This document shows, in pieces, positions 1 to 10,487 of a DNA stretch of 17,118 nt. Source of the DNA: Nymphaea colorata (taxonomy: Eukaryota; Streptophyta; Magnoliopsida; Nymphaeales; Nymphaeaceae); assembly GCF_008831285.2 (NCBI RefSeq), contig NW_022204518.1, positions 1 through 17,118 of the forward strand, read 5' to 3'. Under the pieces are notes generated by a model. The model saw only the letters and a program-made list of their open reading frames with translations. It made no database searches and had not been told where the DNA came from. Positions within the stretch are counted from its first letter, which is position 1. Each line of letters starts with the position of its first letter. The position numbers were made by a program, and so were the translations under genes.

Positions 1-42
1 GTACCTAATGTGTTCACTTGTAATTTAATTGAATGTGCTTAA

Positions 43-220
43 CAGTGAATTAGGTTAACAATAGGGCACCAAATGAATCACTCAAATCTCATTCATTTTC
101 ATGCAAGCCTGTGATTTCAATCTACTAAATCATTTAACATGATATAACAATAAGTCAAGTACATTCAATAAAGTATGCGTGATCATATGAATCACTTAAA
201 TCTGACTCGTATTGGTACGA
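43..220 (-). repeat. Inverted satellite block, copy A
   Basis: On the minus strand this reads as ordinary satellite monomers: GATTTAAGTGATTCATATGA, then an ATGATTTAGTAGATTGAAAT box, then GATTCATTTGGTG. The surrounding monomers read that way on the plus strand. The left edge follows TGTGCTTAA and the right edge is the small dyad TCGTATTGGTACGA, directly followed by direct-orientation CTATAGTGCACG. Its closest direct relative is the H-F pair near 2900-3075. Confidence 0.85.
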
Positions 221-2296
221 CTATAGTGCACGATCTAAAGGATTGAAATACAAGTTCGTATCAATACAAGTGCGATTTAAGTGATTCAAATGATCACACA
301 TACTTAATTGAATGTGCTTAACTTATTGTTACATCCATGTTGCTTGATTAAGTGAACTGAAATCACAAGTTTGTATGAAAATGAATGTGATTCGAGTGAT
401 TCATTTGGTGTCTTATAGTTAACCTAACGTGTTTCACATGTTATTACATCCATGATCAATGATTTAAATAATTAAAACTCACAAGTTTATATGGATATAA
501 AGGAGACCTATGCATTAGTTTGATCCTTTCTAGTTTGTACGATAAGTTGAACATGTTGTTACATCTATAGTGATCGATGCACAAGTTCACATCAATACGA
601 GTGGATTTAAGTGATTCAATTGATCACGCATATTTAATTGAATGTACTTAACTTGTTGTTACGTTTATATTAAATGATTTAGTAAATTCAAATCATAGGT
701 TTATATGAAAATGAATGGGATTCGAGTGATTCATTTGGTGTCTTACAGGTAACTTAATGTGTTTCACTTGTTATTACATACATTTGATCACTTATGTTTA
801 ATCGAGAGATTATGTGATTCATTTTTACTTGTTCTTACATACATTTGATAACTTATATTTAATTGAATGTGCGTAACCATTTGTTACATACGTATAGAAT
901 GACTTAGTGGCTTGAAAAAAGAAGTCCGTTTGGAAATGAATGAGAGTCAAGTCACTATATTGGTCCCTTATAGTTAATCTAATGTATTTCACTTGTTATT
1001 ACATCTATAATGAATGATTTAAATGGTTGAAATCACAAGTTTATATGGATACAAATGGTTGAAGTCACTATATTTGTACACGTGTAGTTAGTCCGATGAG
1101 TTGAATTTGTTGTTACATCTATAGGGAACGTTCTAAAGGATTGAAATCACATGTTCGTACGAATACAAGTGAGATTTAAGTGATTCATATAATCATGCAT
1201 ACTTAATTGAATGTGTTTAACTTGTTGTTACGTCTATAATAAATGATTTAGTAGATTGAAATCACAAGTTTGTGCGAAAATGAATGAGATTCGAGTGATT
1301 CATTTGGTGTCTTGTAGTTAACCTATTGTGTTTCACTTGTTATTACATCTTTGATCAATGATTTAAATGATTAAAACTTACAAGTTTGTATGGATATAAA
1401 GGAGACCTATGCATTAGTTTGATCCCTTGTAGTTAGTTCAATAAGTTGAACTAGTTCTTACATCTATGGTGATCGATGTAAGGAATTGAAATCACAAGTT
1501 CGTATCAATACGAGTGGGATTTAAGTGATTCATTTTATCACACATACGTAATTGAATGTGCTTAACTTGTTGTTACGTCTATATTAAATGATTTAGTAGA
1601 TTAAAATCATAGGTTTGTATGAAAATGAATGATATTGGAGTGATTCATTTGGTGTCTTGTAAGTAACCTAATGTGTTTCACTTGTTATTACATATATTTG
1701 ATCACTTATATTTAATTGAGAGATTAAGTGATTCATTTTCACTTGTTATTACATATAATTGATCACTTGTATTTAATTGAATGTGCGTGACCATTTCTTA
1801 CTTACGTATAGAATGACCTAGTGGCTTTGATACCAGAAGTTCGTTTGGAATACATATATAATGAATGATTTAAATGATTGAAATCACATGTTCATGTGGA
1901 TACAAACGCGTGTAGTTAGTCCGATGAGTTGAATTTATTGTTACAACTATAGTGCACGATCTAAATGATTGAAATCACAAGTTCGTATCAATACAAGTGC
2001 GATTTAAGTGATTCAAATGATCACACATACTTAATTGAATGTGCTTAACTTGTTGTTACATCCATATTGCTAGATTAAGTGAATTCAAATCACAAGTTTG
2101 TGTGAAAATAAATGAGATTTGAGTGATTCATTTGGTGTCTTATAATTAACCTAATGTGTTTCACTCGTTATGACATCTATGATCAACGATTTAAACGATA
2201 AAAACTCACAAGTTTATATGGATGTAAAGGAGACCTATGGATTAGTTTAGTTTGATCCCTTGTAGTTTGTTCAATAAGTTGAACATGTTGTTACAT

Positions 2297-2355
2297 CTCA
2301 TTCATTTGTATCCATACGCACACTAAATCACTCGTCTCAATACGAGTGAGATTTA
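2297..2355. repeat. Small inverted piece and hairpin, copy A
   Basis: Positions 2297-2334 read in reverse orientation: the minus strand shows TATGGATACAAATGAATGAG, a typical plus-strand satellite motif. They replace the usual GTGATCGATG...GAATTGAAATCAC part of the monomer. The right edge creates a hairpin, with 2324-2335 pairing with 2342-2355 over 12 bp, a 2-nt bulge and the 6-nt loop CTCAAT. The counterparts of the hairpin are at 7027-7058, 10183-10214, 13338-13368 (junction version, 1-nt bulge) and 14168-14199. Confidence 0.75.
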
Positions 2356-3127
2356 AGTGATTCATTTGATCACGCATACTTAATTGAATGTGCTTAACTT
2401 GTTGTTACGTCTATATTAAATGATTTAGTATATTGAAATCATAGGTTTGTATGGAAATGAATGAGATTTGAGTGATTCATTTGGTGTCTTGTAGGTAACC
2501 TAATATGTTTCACTTGTTATTACATATATTTGATCACATATATTTAATTGAGAGATTAAATGATTCATTTTCACTTGTTATTACATATATTTGATCAATA
2601 TATTTAATTGAGTGTGCGTAGCCATTTGTTACATACGTATAGAATGACTTAGTGGCTTGAAATAAGAAGTTCGTTTGGAAATGAATGAGAGTCAGGTCAT
2701 TAAGTTGGTCCCTTACAGTTAATCTAGTGTATTTCACTTGTTATTACATCTATAATGAATGATTTAAATGATTGAAATCGCAAGTTCATATGGATACAAA
2801 TGGGATCTATGCATTACTTTGAATGCGTGTAATTAGTCCGATGAGTTGAATTTGTTGTTACATCTATAGTGAACGATCTAAAGGATTGAAATCACGCGTT
2901 CGTACCAATACAAGTGAGATTTAAATGATTCATATGATCATGCATGCTTAATTGAATGTGTTTAACTTGTTGTTACATCTATATTAAATGATTTAGTAGA
3001 TCGAAATCACAAGTTTGTATGAAAATGAATGAGATTCGAGTGATTCATTTGGTGTCTTATGGTTTACCTAATGTGTTTCACTAGTTGTTACATTTATAAT
3101 GATTCTTAATACGGATGTCCTTAACAA

Positions 3128-3234
3128 GTGATTCATTTGGTGTCATATAGTTAACCTAATGTGTTTCACTTGTAATTTAATTGAATGTGCTTAACAAGTG
3201 AATTAGGTTAACAATAGGGCACCAAATGAATCAC
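3128..3234. repeat. Fold-back inverted repeat at the A/B unit boundary
   Basis: The left arm is 3128-3172, the right arm 3195-3234 and the loop 22 nt (3173-3194). The arms pair at 37 of 40 positions, with a 5-nt bulge (GTGTT) in the left arm. The perfect runs are GTGATTCATTTGGTG (15), GTTAACCTAAT (11) and TCACTTG (7). The structure forms where the last direct F monomer meets the inverted block. It is the strongest local dyad I can see in the array. Confidence 0.85.
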
Positions 3235-4788
3235 TCAAATCTCATTCATTTTCATGCAAGCCTGTGATTTCAATCTACTAAATCATTTAACATGGATATA
3301 ACAATAAGTCAAGTACATTCAATAAAGTATGCGTGATCATATGAATCACTTAAATCTGACTCGTATTGGTACGACTATAGTGCACGATCTAAAGGATTGA
3401 AATTACAAGTTCGTATCAATACAAGTGCGATTTAAGTGATTCAAATGATCACACATACTTAATTGAATGTGCTTAACTTATTGTTACATCCATGTTGCTT
3501 GATTAAGTGAACTGAAATCACAAGTTTGTATGAAAATGAATGTGATTCGAGTGATTCATTTGGTGTCTTATAGTTAACCTAACGTGTTTCACATGTTATT
3601 ACATCCATGATCAATGATTTAAATAATTAAAACTCACAAGTTTATATGGATATAAAGGAGACCTATGCATTAGTTTGATCCTTTCTAGTTTGTACGATAA
3701 GTTGAACATGTTGTTACATCTATAGTGATCGATGCACAAGTTCACATCAATACGAGTGGGATTTAAGTGATTCAATTGATCACGCATATTTAATTGAATG
3801 TACTTAACTTGTTGTTACGTTTATATTAAATGATTTAGTAAATTCAAATCATAGGTTTATATGAAAATGAATGGGATTCGAGTGATTCATTTGGTGTCTT
3901 ACAGGTAACTTAATGTGTTTCACTTGTTATTACATACATTTGATCACTTATGTTTAATCGAGAGATTATGTGATTCATTTTTACTTGTTCTTACATACAT
4001 TTGATAACTTATATTTAATTGAATGTGCGTAACCATTTGTTACATACGTATAGAATGACTTAGTGGCTTGAAAAAAGAAGTCCGTTTGGAAATGAATGAG
4101 AGTCAAGTCACTATATTGGTCCCTTATAGTTAATCTAATGTATTTCACTTGTTATTACATCTATAATGAATGATTTAAATGGTTGAAATCACAAGTTTAT
4201 ATGGATACAAATGGTTGAAGTCACTATATTTGTACACGTGTAGTTAGTCCGATGAGTTGAATTTGTTGTTACATCTATAGGGAACGTTCTAAAGGATTGA
4301 AATCACATGTTCGTACGAATACAAGTGAGATTTAAGTGATTCATATAATCATGCATACTTAATTGAATGTGTTTAACTTGTTGTTACGTCTATAATAAAT
4401 GATTTAGTAGATTGAAATCACAAGTTTGTGCGAAAATGAATGAGATTCGAGTGATTCATTTGGTGTCTTGTAGTTAACCTATTGTGTTTCACTTGTTATT
4501 ACATCTTTGATCAATGATTTAAATGATTAAAACTTACAAGTTTGTATGGATATAAAGGAGACCTATGCATTAGTTTGATCCTTGTAGTTAGTTCAATAAG
4601 TTGAACTAGTTCTTACATCTATGGTGATCGATGTAAGGAATTGAAATCACAAGTTCGTATCAATACGAGTGGATTTAAGTGATTCATTTTATCACACATA
4701 CGTAATTGAATGTGCTTAACTTGTTGTTATCTATATTAAATGATTTAGTAATTAAATCATAGTTTGTATGAATAATGAATTTGATTCA
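3154..4788. repeat. HOR copy B (truncated at the poly-T junction)
   Basis: This copy starts at ACCTAATGTG and matches copies D, E and F almost base for base up to about 4570. It then begins to lose single bases: one C of GATCCC near 4580, one G of GTGGG near 4671, CG of TACGTC near 4729, and several more after 4750. It ends at the T-rich tract, at the phase that corresponds to about position 1645 of copy A. About 1.5 kb of the unit is missing. The rising number of deletions toward the junction suggests poor consensus quality rather than natural decay. Confidence 0.9.
3195..3374 (-). repeat. Inverted satellite block, copy B (180 bp)
   Basis: Full-length version of the inverted block. Its reverse complement aligns along its whole length with direct monomers at about 2900-3075, at roughly four of five bases by eye. 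The two segments lie about 120 bp apart and could pair as a long imperfect hairpin. The right edge dyad is at 3361-3374, with stem TCGTA/TACGA and loop TTGG. Confidence 0.87.
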
Positions 4789-4817
4789 TTTTTTTTTTTT
4801 TTTTTTTTTATTTTTTT

Positions 4818-4857
<40 letters not shown>

Positions 4858-5055
4858 TTATATTTAATGTTGAATACATTATATATGTGTGATCATTATG
4901 ATCATTAATCTGATGTATTGGTACACTATAGTGCACGATCTAAAGATTGAAATACAAGTTCGTATCAATACAAGTGCGATTTAAGTGATTCAAATGATCA
5001 CACATACTTAATTGAATGTGCTTAACTTATTGTTACATCCATGTTGCTGATTAAG
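4577..5055. other. Low-fidelity junction zone around the poly-T tract
   Basis: When this stretch is read against copies D, E and F, many single or double bases are missing on both sides of the poly-T tract, and the density is greatest close to it. Examples on the right are a shortened GATCATATGAATCACTTAAATC (near 4891-4909), a lost GA in GGTACGACTATAG (near 4921), a lost G in AAAGGATTG (near 4943) and a lost T in TTGCTTGATT (near 5046). Nearly all changes are deletions and many are in homopolymers. That is the pattern of an unpolished long-read consensus. Coordinates and phase in this zone should not be trusted at base level. Confidence 0.7.
4789..4855. repeat. Poly-T tract (67 bp, two A interruptions)
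   Basis: A nearly pure T run with A only at 4810 and 4819; no other copy of the HOR has it. It lies exactly where the repeat phase jumps back from about 1645 to about 160. On the minus strand it is a poly-A, so a retrotransposon tail was considered. However, satellite sequence continues directly on both sides, no inserted body is visible and no target-site duplication is evident. The flanking bases on both sides are depleted by many small deletions. I favour a sequencing or assembly artefact at a forced join, with a real homopolymer expansion as the alternative. Confidence 0.85.
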
Positions 5056-7856
5056 TGAACTGAAATCACAAGTTTGTATGAAAATGAATGTGATTCGAGT
5101 GATTCATTTGGTGTCTTATAGTTAACCTAACGTGTTTCACATGTTATTACATCCATGATCAATGATTTAAATAATTAAAACTCACAAGTTTATATGGATA
5201 TAAAGGAGACCTATGCATTAGTTTGATCCTTTCTAGTTTGTACGATAAGTTGAACATGTTGTTACATCTATAGTGATCGATGCACAAGTTCACATCAATA
5301 CGAGTGGATTTAAGTGATTCAATTGATCACGCATATTTAATTGAATGTACTTAACTTGTTGTTACGTTTATATTAAATGATTTAGTAAATTCAAATCATA
5401 GGTTTATATGAAAATGAATGGGATTCGAGTGATTCATTTGGTGTCTTACAGGTAACTTAATGTGTTTCACTTGTTATTACATACATTTGATCACTTATGT
5501 TTAATCGAGAGATTATGTGATTCATTTTTACTTGTTCTTACATACATTTGATAACTTATATTTAATTGAATGTGCGTAACCATTTGTTACATACGTATAG
5601 AATGACTTAGTGGCTTGAAAAAAGAAGTCCGTTTGGAAATGAATGAGAGTCAAGTCACTATATTGGTCCCTTATAGTTAATCTAATGTATTTCACTTGTT
5701 ATTACATCTATAATGAATGATTTAAATGGTTGAAATCACAAGTTTATATGGATACAAATGGTTGAAGTCACTATATTTGTACACGTGTAGTTAGTCCGAT
5801 GAGTTGAATTTGTTGTTACATCTATAGGGAACGTTCTAAAGGATTGAAATCACATGTTCGTACGAATACAAGTGAGATTTAAGTGATTCATATAATCATG
5901 CATACTTAATTGAATGTGTTTAACTTGTTGTTACGTCTATAATAAATGATTTAGTAGATTGAAATCACAAGTTTGTGCGAAAATGAATGAGATTCGAGTG
6001 ATTCATTTGGTGTCTTGTAGTTAACCTATTGTGTTTCACTTGTTATTACATCTTTGATCAATGATTTAAATGATTAAAACTTACAAGTTTGTATGGATAT
6101 AAAGGAGACCTATGCATTAGTTTGATCCCTTGTAGTTAGTTCAATAAGTTGAACTAGTTCTTACATCTATGGTGATCGATGTAAGGAATTGAAATCACAA
6201 GTTCGTATCAATACGAGTGGGATTTAAGTGATTCATTTTATCACACATACGTAATTGAATGTGCTTAACTTGTTGTTACGTCTATATTAAATGATTTAGT
6301 AGATTAAAATCATAGGTTTGTATGAAAATGAATGATATTGGAGTGATTCATTTGGTGTCTTGTAAGTAACCTAATGTGTTTCACTTGTTATTACATATAT
6401 TTGATCACTTATATTTAATTGAGAGATTAAGTGATTCATTTTCACTTGTTATTACATATAATTGATCACTTGTATTTAATTGAATGTGCGTGACCATTTC
6501 TTACTTACGTATAGAATGACCTAGTGGCTTTGATACCAGAAGTTCGTTTGGAATACATATATAATGAATGATTTAAATGATTGAAATCACATGTTCATGT
6601 GGATACAAACGCGTGTAGTTAGTCCGATGAGTTGAATTTATTGTTACAACTATAGTGCACGATCTAAATGATTGAAATCACAAGTTCGTATCAATACAAG
6701 TGCGATTTAAGTGATTCAAATGATCACACATACTTAATTGAATGTGCTTAACTTGTTGTTACATCCATATTGCTAGATTAAGTGAATTCAAATCACAAGT
6801 TTGTGTGAAAATAAATGAGATTTGAGTGATTCATTTGGTGTCTTATAATTAACCTAATGTGTTTCACTCGTTATGACATCTATGATCAACGATTTAAACG
6901 ATAAAAACTCACAAGTTTATATGGATGTAAAGGAGACCTATGGATTAGTTTAGTTTGATCCCTTGTAGTTTGTTCAATAAGTTGAACATGTTGTTACATC
7001 TCATTCATTTGTATCCATACGCACACTAAATCACTCGTCTCAATACGAGTGAGATTTAAGTGATTCATTTGATCACGCATACTTAATTGAATGTGCTTAA
7101 CTTGTTGTTACGTCTATATTAAATGATTTAGTATATTGAAATCATAGGTTTGTATGGAAATGAATGAGATTTGAGTGATTCATTTGGTGTCTTGTAGGTA
7201 ACCTAATATGTTTCACTTGTTATTACATATATTTGATCACATATATTTAATTGAGAGATTAAATGATTCATTTTCACTTGTTATTACATATATTTGATCA
7301 ATATATTTAATTGAGTGTGCGTAGCCATTTGTTACATACGTATAGAATGACTTAGTGGCTTGAAATAAGAAGTTCGTTTGGAAATGAATGAGAGTCAGGT
7401 CATTAAGTTGGTCCCTTACAGTTAATCTAGTGTATTTCACTTGTTATTACATCTATAATGAATGATTTAAATGATTGAAATCGCAAGTTCATATGGATAC
7501 AAATGGGATCTATGCATTACTTTGAATGCGTGTAATTAGTCCGATGAGTTGAATTTGTTGTTACATCTATAGTGAACGATCTAAAGGATTGAAATCACGC
7601 GTTCGTACCAATACAAGTGAGATTTAAATGATTCATATGATCATGCATGCTTAATTGAATGTGTTTAACTTGTTGTTACATCTATATTAAATGATTTAGT
7701 AGATCGAAATCACAAGTTTGTATGAAAATGAATGAGATTCGAGTGATTCATTTGGTGTCTTATGGTTTACCTAATGTGTTTCACTAGTTGTTACATTTAT
7801 AATGATTCTTAATACGGATGTCCTTAACAAGTGATTCATTTGGTGTCATATAGTTA
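4856..7856. repeat. HOR copy C (5' part missing)
   Basis: The copy resumes within the inverted block, at a phase equal to about position 150-160 of copy A, and then runs unbroken to the next unit boundary at 7857. From about 5060 onward it matches copy D closely. It shares with copy A the shorter reading GAAATACAAG (others have GAAATTACAAG) and GAGTGGATTT (others have GAGTGGGATTT). Both are in short homopolymer contexts, so the sharing may reflect a common undercalling error or a real sub-lineage. Confidence 0.9.
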
Positions 7857-7937
7857 ACCTAATGTGTTTCACTTGTAATTTAATTGAATGTGCTTAACAA
7901 GTGAATTAGGTTAACAATAGGGCACCAAATGAATCAC
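7831..7937. repeat. Fold-back inverted repeat at the C/D unit boundary
   Basis: Same sequence as the fold-back at 3128-3234: two arms of about 40-45 nt around a 22-nt loop. Confidence 0.85.
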
Positions 7938-8077
7938 TCAAATCTCATTCATTTTCATGCAAGCCTGTGATTTCAATCTACTAAATCATTTAACATGGAT
8001 ATAACAATAAGTCAAGTACATTCAATAAAGTATGCGTGATCATATGAATCACTTAAATCTGACTCGTATTGGTACGA
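7898..8077 (-). repeat. Inverted satellite block, copy D (180 bp)
   Basis: Same length and sequence as the block in copy B. Its presence at the same phase in each unit shows that the inversion happened once, before the 3156-bp unit was amplified. Confidence 0.87.
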
Positions 8078-8623
8078 CTATAGTGCACGATCTAAAGGAT
8101 TGAAATTACAAGTTCGTATCAATACAAGTGCGATTTAAGTGATTCAAATGATCACACATACTTAATTGAATGTGCTTAACTTATTGTTACATCCATGTTG
8201 CTTGATTAAGTGAACTGAAATCACAAGTTTGTATGAAAATGAATGTGATTCGAGTGATTCATTTGGTGTCTTATAGTTAACCTAACGTGTTTCACATGTT
8301 ATTACATCCATGATCAATGATTTAAATAATTAAAACTCACAAGTTTATATGGATATAAAGGAGACCTATGCATTAGTTTGATCCTTTCTAGTTTGTACGA
8401 TAAGTTGAACATGTTGTTACATCTATAGTGATCGATGCACAAGTTCACATCAATACGAGTGGGATTTAAGTGATTCAATTGATCACGCATATTTAATTGA
8501 ATGTACTTAACTTGTTGTTACGTTTATATTAAATGATTTAGTAAATTCAAATCATAGGTTTATATGAAAATGAATGGGATTCGAGTGATTCATTTGGTGT
8601 CTTACAGGTAACTTAATGTGTTT
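8078..8623. repeat. Reference unit block 1: half super-unit after the inverted block
   Basis: This stretch of direct monomers begins with CTATAGTGCACGATCTAAAG, right after the inverted block. Its first 230 bp are closely similar to the second half of super-unit 3 (about 9807-10030): both share ATCAATACAAGTGCGATTTA and the following CAAATGATCACACATACTTA. Block 1 is therefore a 5'-truncated super-unit, cut by the inversion event, and the HOR joined it head-on to the inverted segment. It contains an H-F-P-H monomer series. Confidence 0.75.
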
Positions 8624-9537
8624 CACTTGTTATTACATACATTTGATCACTTATGTTTAATCGAGAGATTATGTGATTCATTTTTACTTGTTCTTACATA
8701 CATTTGATAACTTATATTTAATTGAATGTGCGTAACCATTTGTTACATACGTATAGAATGACTTAGTGGCTTGAAAAAAGAAGTCCGTTTGGAAATGAAT
8801 GAGAGTCAAGTCACTATATTGGTCCCTTATAGTTAATCTAATGTATTTCACTTGTTATTACATCTATAATGAATGATTTAAATGGTTGAAATCACAAGTT
8901 TATATGGATACAAATGGTTGAAGTCACTATATTTGTACACGTGTAGTTAGTCCGATGAGTTGAATTTGTTGTTACATCTATAGGGAACGTTCTAAAGGAT
9001 TGAAATCACATGTTCGTACGAATACAAGTGAGATTTAAGTGATTCATATAATCATGCATACTTAATTGAATGTGTTTAACTTGTTGTTACGTCTATAATA
9101 AATGATTTAGTAGATTGAAATCACAAGTTTGTGCGAAAATGAATGAGATTCGAGTGATTCATTTGGTGTCTTGTAGTTAACCTATTGTGTTTCACTTGTT
9201 ATTACATCTTTGATCAATGATTTAAATGATTAAAACTTACAAGTTTGTATGGATATAAAGGAGACCTATGCATTAGTTTGATCCCTTGTAGTTAGTTCAA
9301 TAAGTTGAACTAGTTCTTACATCTATGGTGATCGATGTAAGGAATTGAAATCACAAGTTCGTATCAATACGAGTGGGATTTAAGTGATTCATTTTATCAC
9401 ACATACGTAATTGAATGTGCTTAACTTGTTGTTACGTCTATATTAAATGATTTAGTAGATTAAAATCATAGGTTTGTATGAAAATGAATGATATTGGAGT
9501 GATTCATTTGGTGTCTTGTAAGTAACCTAATGTGTTT
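8624..9537. repeat. Reference unit super-unit 2 (914 bp, longest form)
   Basis: It begins with CACTTGTTATTACATACATT and a partial duplication of about 60 bp, then monomers in the order F', P, H, F, P, H. It is the least deleted of the super-units in the HOR: it keeps the segment GAGAGTCAAGTCACTATATT and the following ACTTGTTATTACATCTATAA monomer, both lost from super-unit 3. Near its 3' part it carries a perfect short dyad at 9294-9311. Confidence 0.75.
9294..9311. repeat. Perfect short dyad in super-unit 2
   Basis: AGTTCAATAAGTTGAACT has a 7-bp perfect stem and the 4-nt loop TAAG. The same dyad is at 1435-1452, 4590-4607, 6138-6155, 12450-12467 and 16435-16452, once per HOR. Related P monomers keep a 6-bp version, GTTCAATAAGTTGAAC, while others (GTCCGATGAGTTGAA) have lost the symmetry. 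No function can be assigned. Confidence 0.6.
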
Positions 9538-10369
9538 CACTTGTTATTACATATATTTGATCACTTATATTTAATTGAGAGATTAAGTGATTCATTTTCA
9601 CTTGTTATTACATATAATTGATCACTTGTATTTAATTGAATGTGCGTGACCATTTCTTACTTACGTATAGAATGACCTAGTGGCTTTGATACCAGAAGTT
9701 CGTTTGGAATACATATATAATGAATGATTTAAATGATTGAAATCACATGTTCATGTGGATACAAACGCGTGTAGTTAGTCCGATGAGTTGAATTTATTGT
9801 TACAACTATAGTGCACGATCTAAATGATTGAAATCACAAGTTCGTATCAATACAAGTGCGATTTAAGTGATTCAAATGATCACACATACTTAATTGAATG
9901 TGCTTAACTTGTTGTTACATCCATATTGCTAGATTAAGTGAATTCAAATCACAAGTTTGTGTGAAAATAAATGAGATTTGAGTGATTCATTTGGTGTCTT
10001 ATAATTAACCTAATGTGTTTCACTCGTTATGACATCTATGATCAACGATTTAAACGATAAAAACTCACAAGTTTATATGGATGTAAAGGAGACCTATGGA
10101 TTAGTTTAGTTTGATCCCTTGTAGTTTGTTCAATAAGTTGAACATGTTGTTACATCTCATTCATTTGTATCCATACGCACACTAAATCACTCGTCTCAAT
10201 ACGAGTGAGATTTAAGTGATTCATTTGATCACGCATACTTAATTGAATGTGCTTAACTTGTTGTTACGTCTATATTAAATGATTTAGTATATTGAAATCA
10301 TAGGTTTGTATGGAAATGAATGAGATTTGAGTGATTCATTTGGTGTCTTGTAGGTAACCTAATATGTTT
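9538..10369. repeat. Reference unit super-unit 3 (832 bp, internally deleted)
   Basis: It has the same monomer order as super-unit 2 but is 82 bp shorter. The loss comes mainly from two places: about 66 bp between TTTGGAA and the TATAATGAATG box (near 9708-9716), and about 20 bp between GATACAAA and CGTGTAG (near 9766). Its last third also holds a small inverted piece (10156-10193) not seen in the other super-units. A segment of nearly this length, shifted in phase, is the one duplicated in copy E. Confidence 0.75.
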
Positions 10370-10487
10370 CACTTGTTATTACATATATTTGATCACATAT
10401 ATTTAATTGAGAGATTAAATGATTCATTTTCACTTGTTATTACATATATTTGATCAATATATTTAATTGAGTGTGCGTAGCCATTTG
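10369..10487. repeat. Nested 61-bp partial duplication opening super-unit 4
   Basis: CACTTGTTATTACATATATT occurs twice, 61 bp apart, followed by a shorter third piece that starts at CCATTTGTTACATACGTATA about 48 bp later. The three pieces together take little more space than one normal monomer. The same arrangement opens the other super-units (near 8624 and 9538 in copy D), so it arose before the super-units multiplied. It is the main break in the 115-bp rhythm. Confidence 0.65.

Larger units (their letters stand above)
1..3153. repeat. HOR copy A (nearly complete)
   Basis: This is the first higher-order unit, beginning almost at the unit boundary used here (ACCTAATGTG at position 3). It follows the full order: inverted block (43-220), direct monomers, and three super-unit starts near 767, 1680 and 2512. 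Relative to later copies it lacks single bases at several places in its first 600 bp: a T near 13, an A near 44, a G near 141, a T near 247 and a G near 602. Several of these are in short homopolymers. They may be true variants, or consensus errors near the edge of the assembled sequence. Confidence 0.9.

Noticed and set aside
1850-1870. TATA-like stretch ACATATATAATG as a promoter.
   Set aside because: It is an A+T-rich satellite word created by a monomer fusion. No initiator, reading frame or other promoter element accompanies it, and such words are expected by chance at this composition.
2669-2689. GTTCGTTTGGAAATGAATG resembles the start of a CENP-B box (TTCG...GGAAA).
   Set aside because: It has one extra T in the spacer and lacks the essential CGGG half, so the required TTCG/A/CGGG pattern is not met. 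TTCGTATCAATACGAG motifs also fail by register and sequence.
2534-2737. 67-codon open frame on the minus strand, also at 7237-7440, 10393-10596 and 14378-14581.
   Set aside because: It begins with GTG rather than ATG, lies wholly inside satellite monomers, shows no domain or signal and appears only because the HOR repeats. The identical protein in four places reflects unit identity, not selection. It is a chance open frame.
3128-3234. Rho-independent terminator or RNA hairpin gene.
   Set aside because: The stem is A+T-rich, long and formed by two copies of the satellite in opposite orientation. No transcription unit is near and no T-run follows the stem.
4789-4855. Retrotransposon or SINE insertion suggested by the poly-A on the minus strand.
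   Set aside because: Satellite sequence resumes on both sides with no element body, promoter box or target-site duplication.
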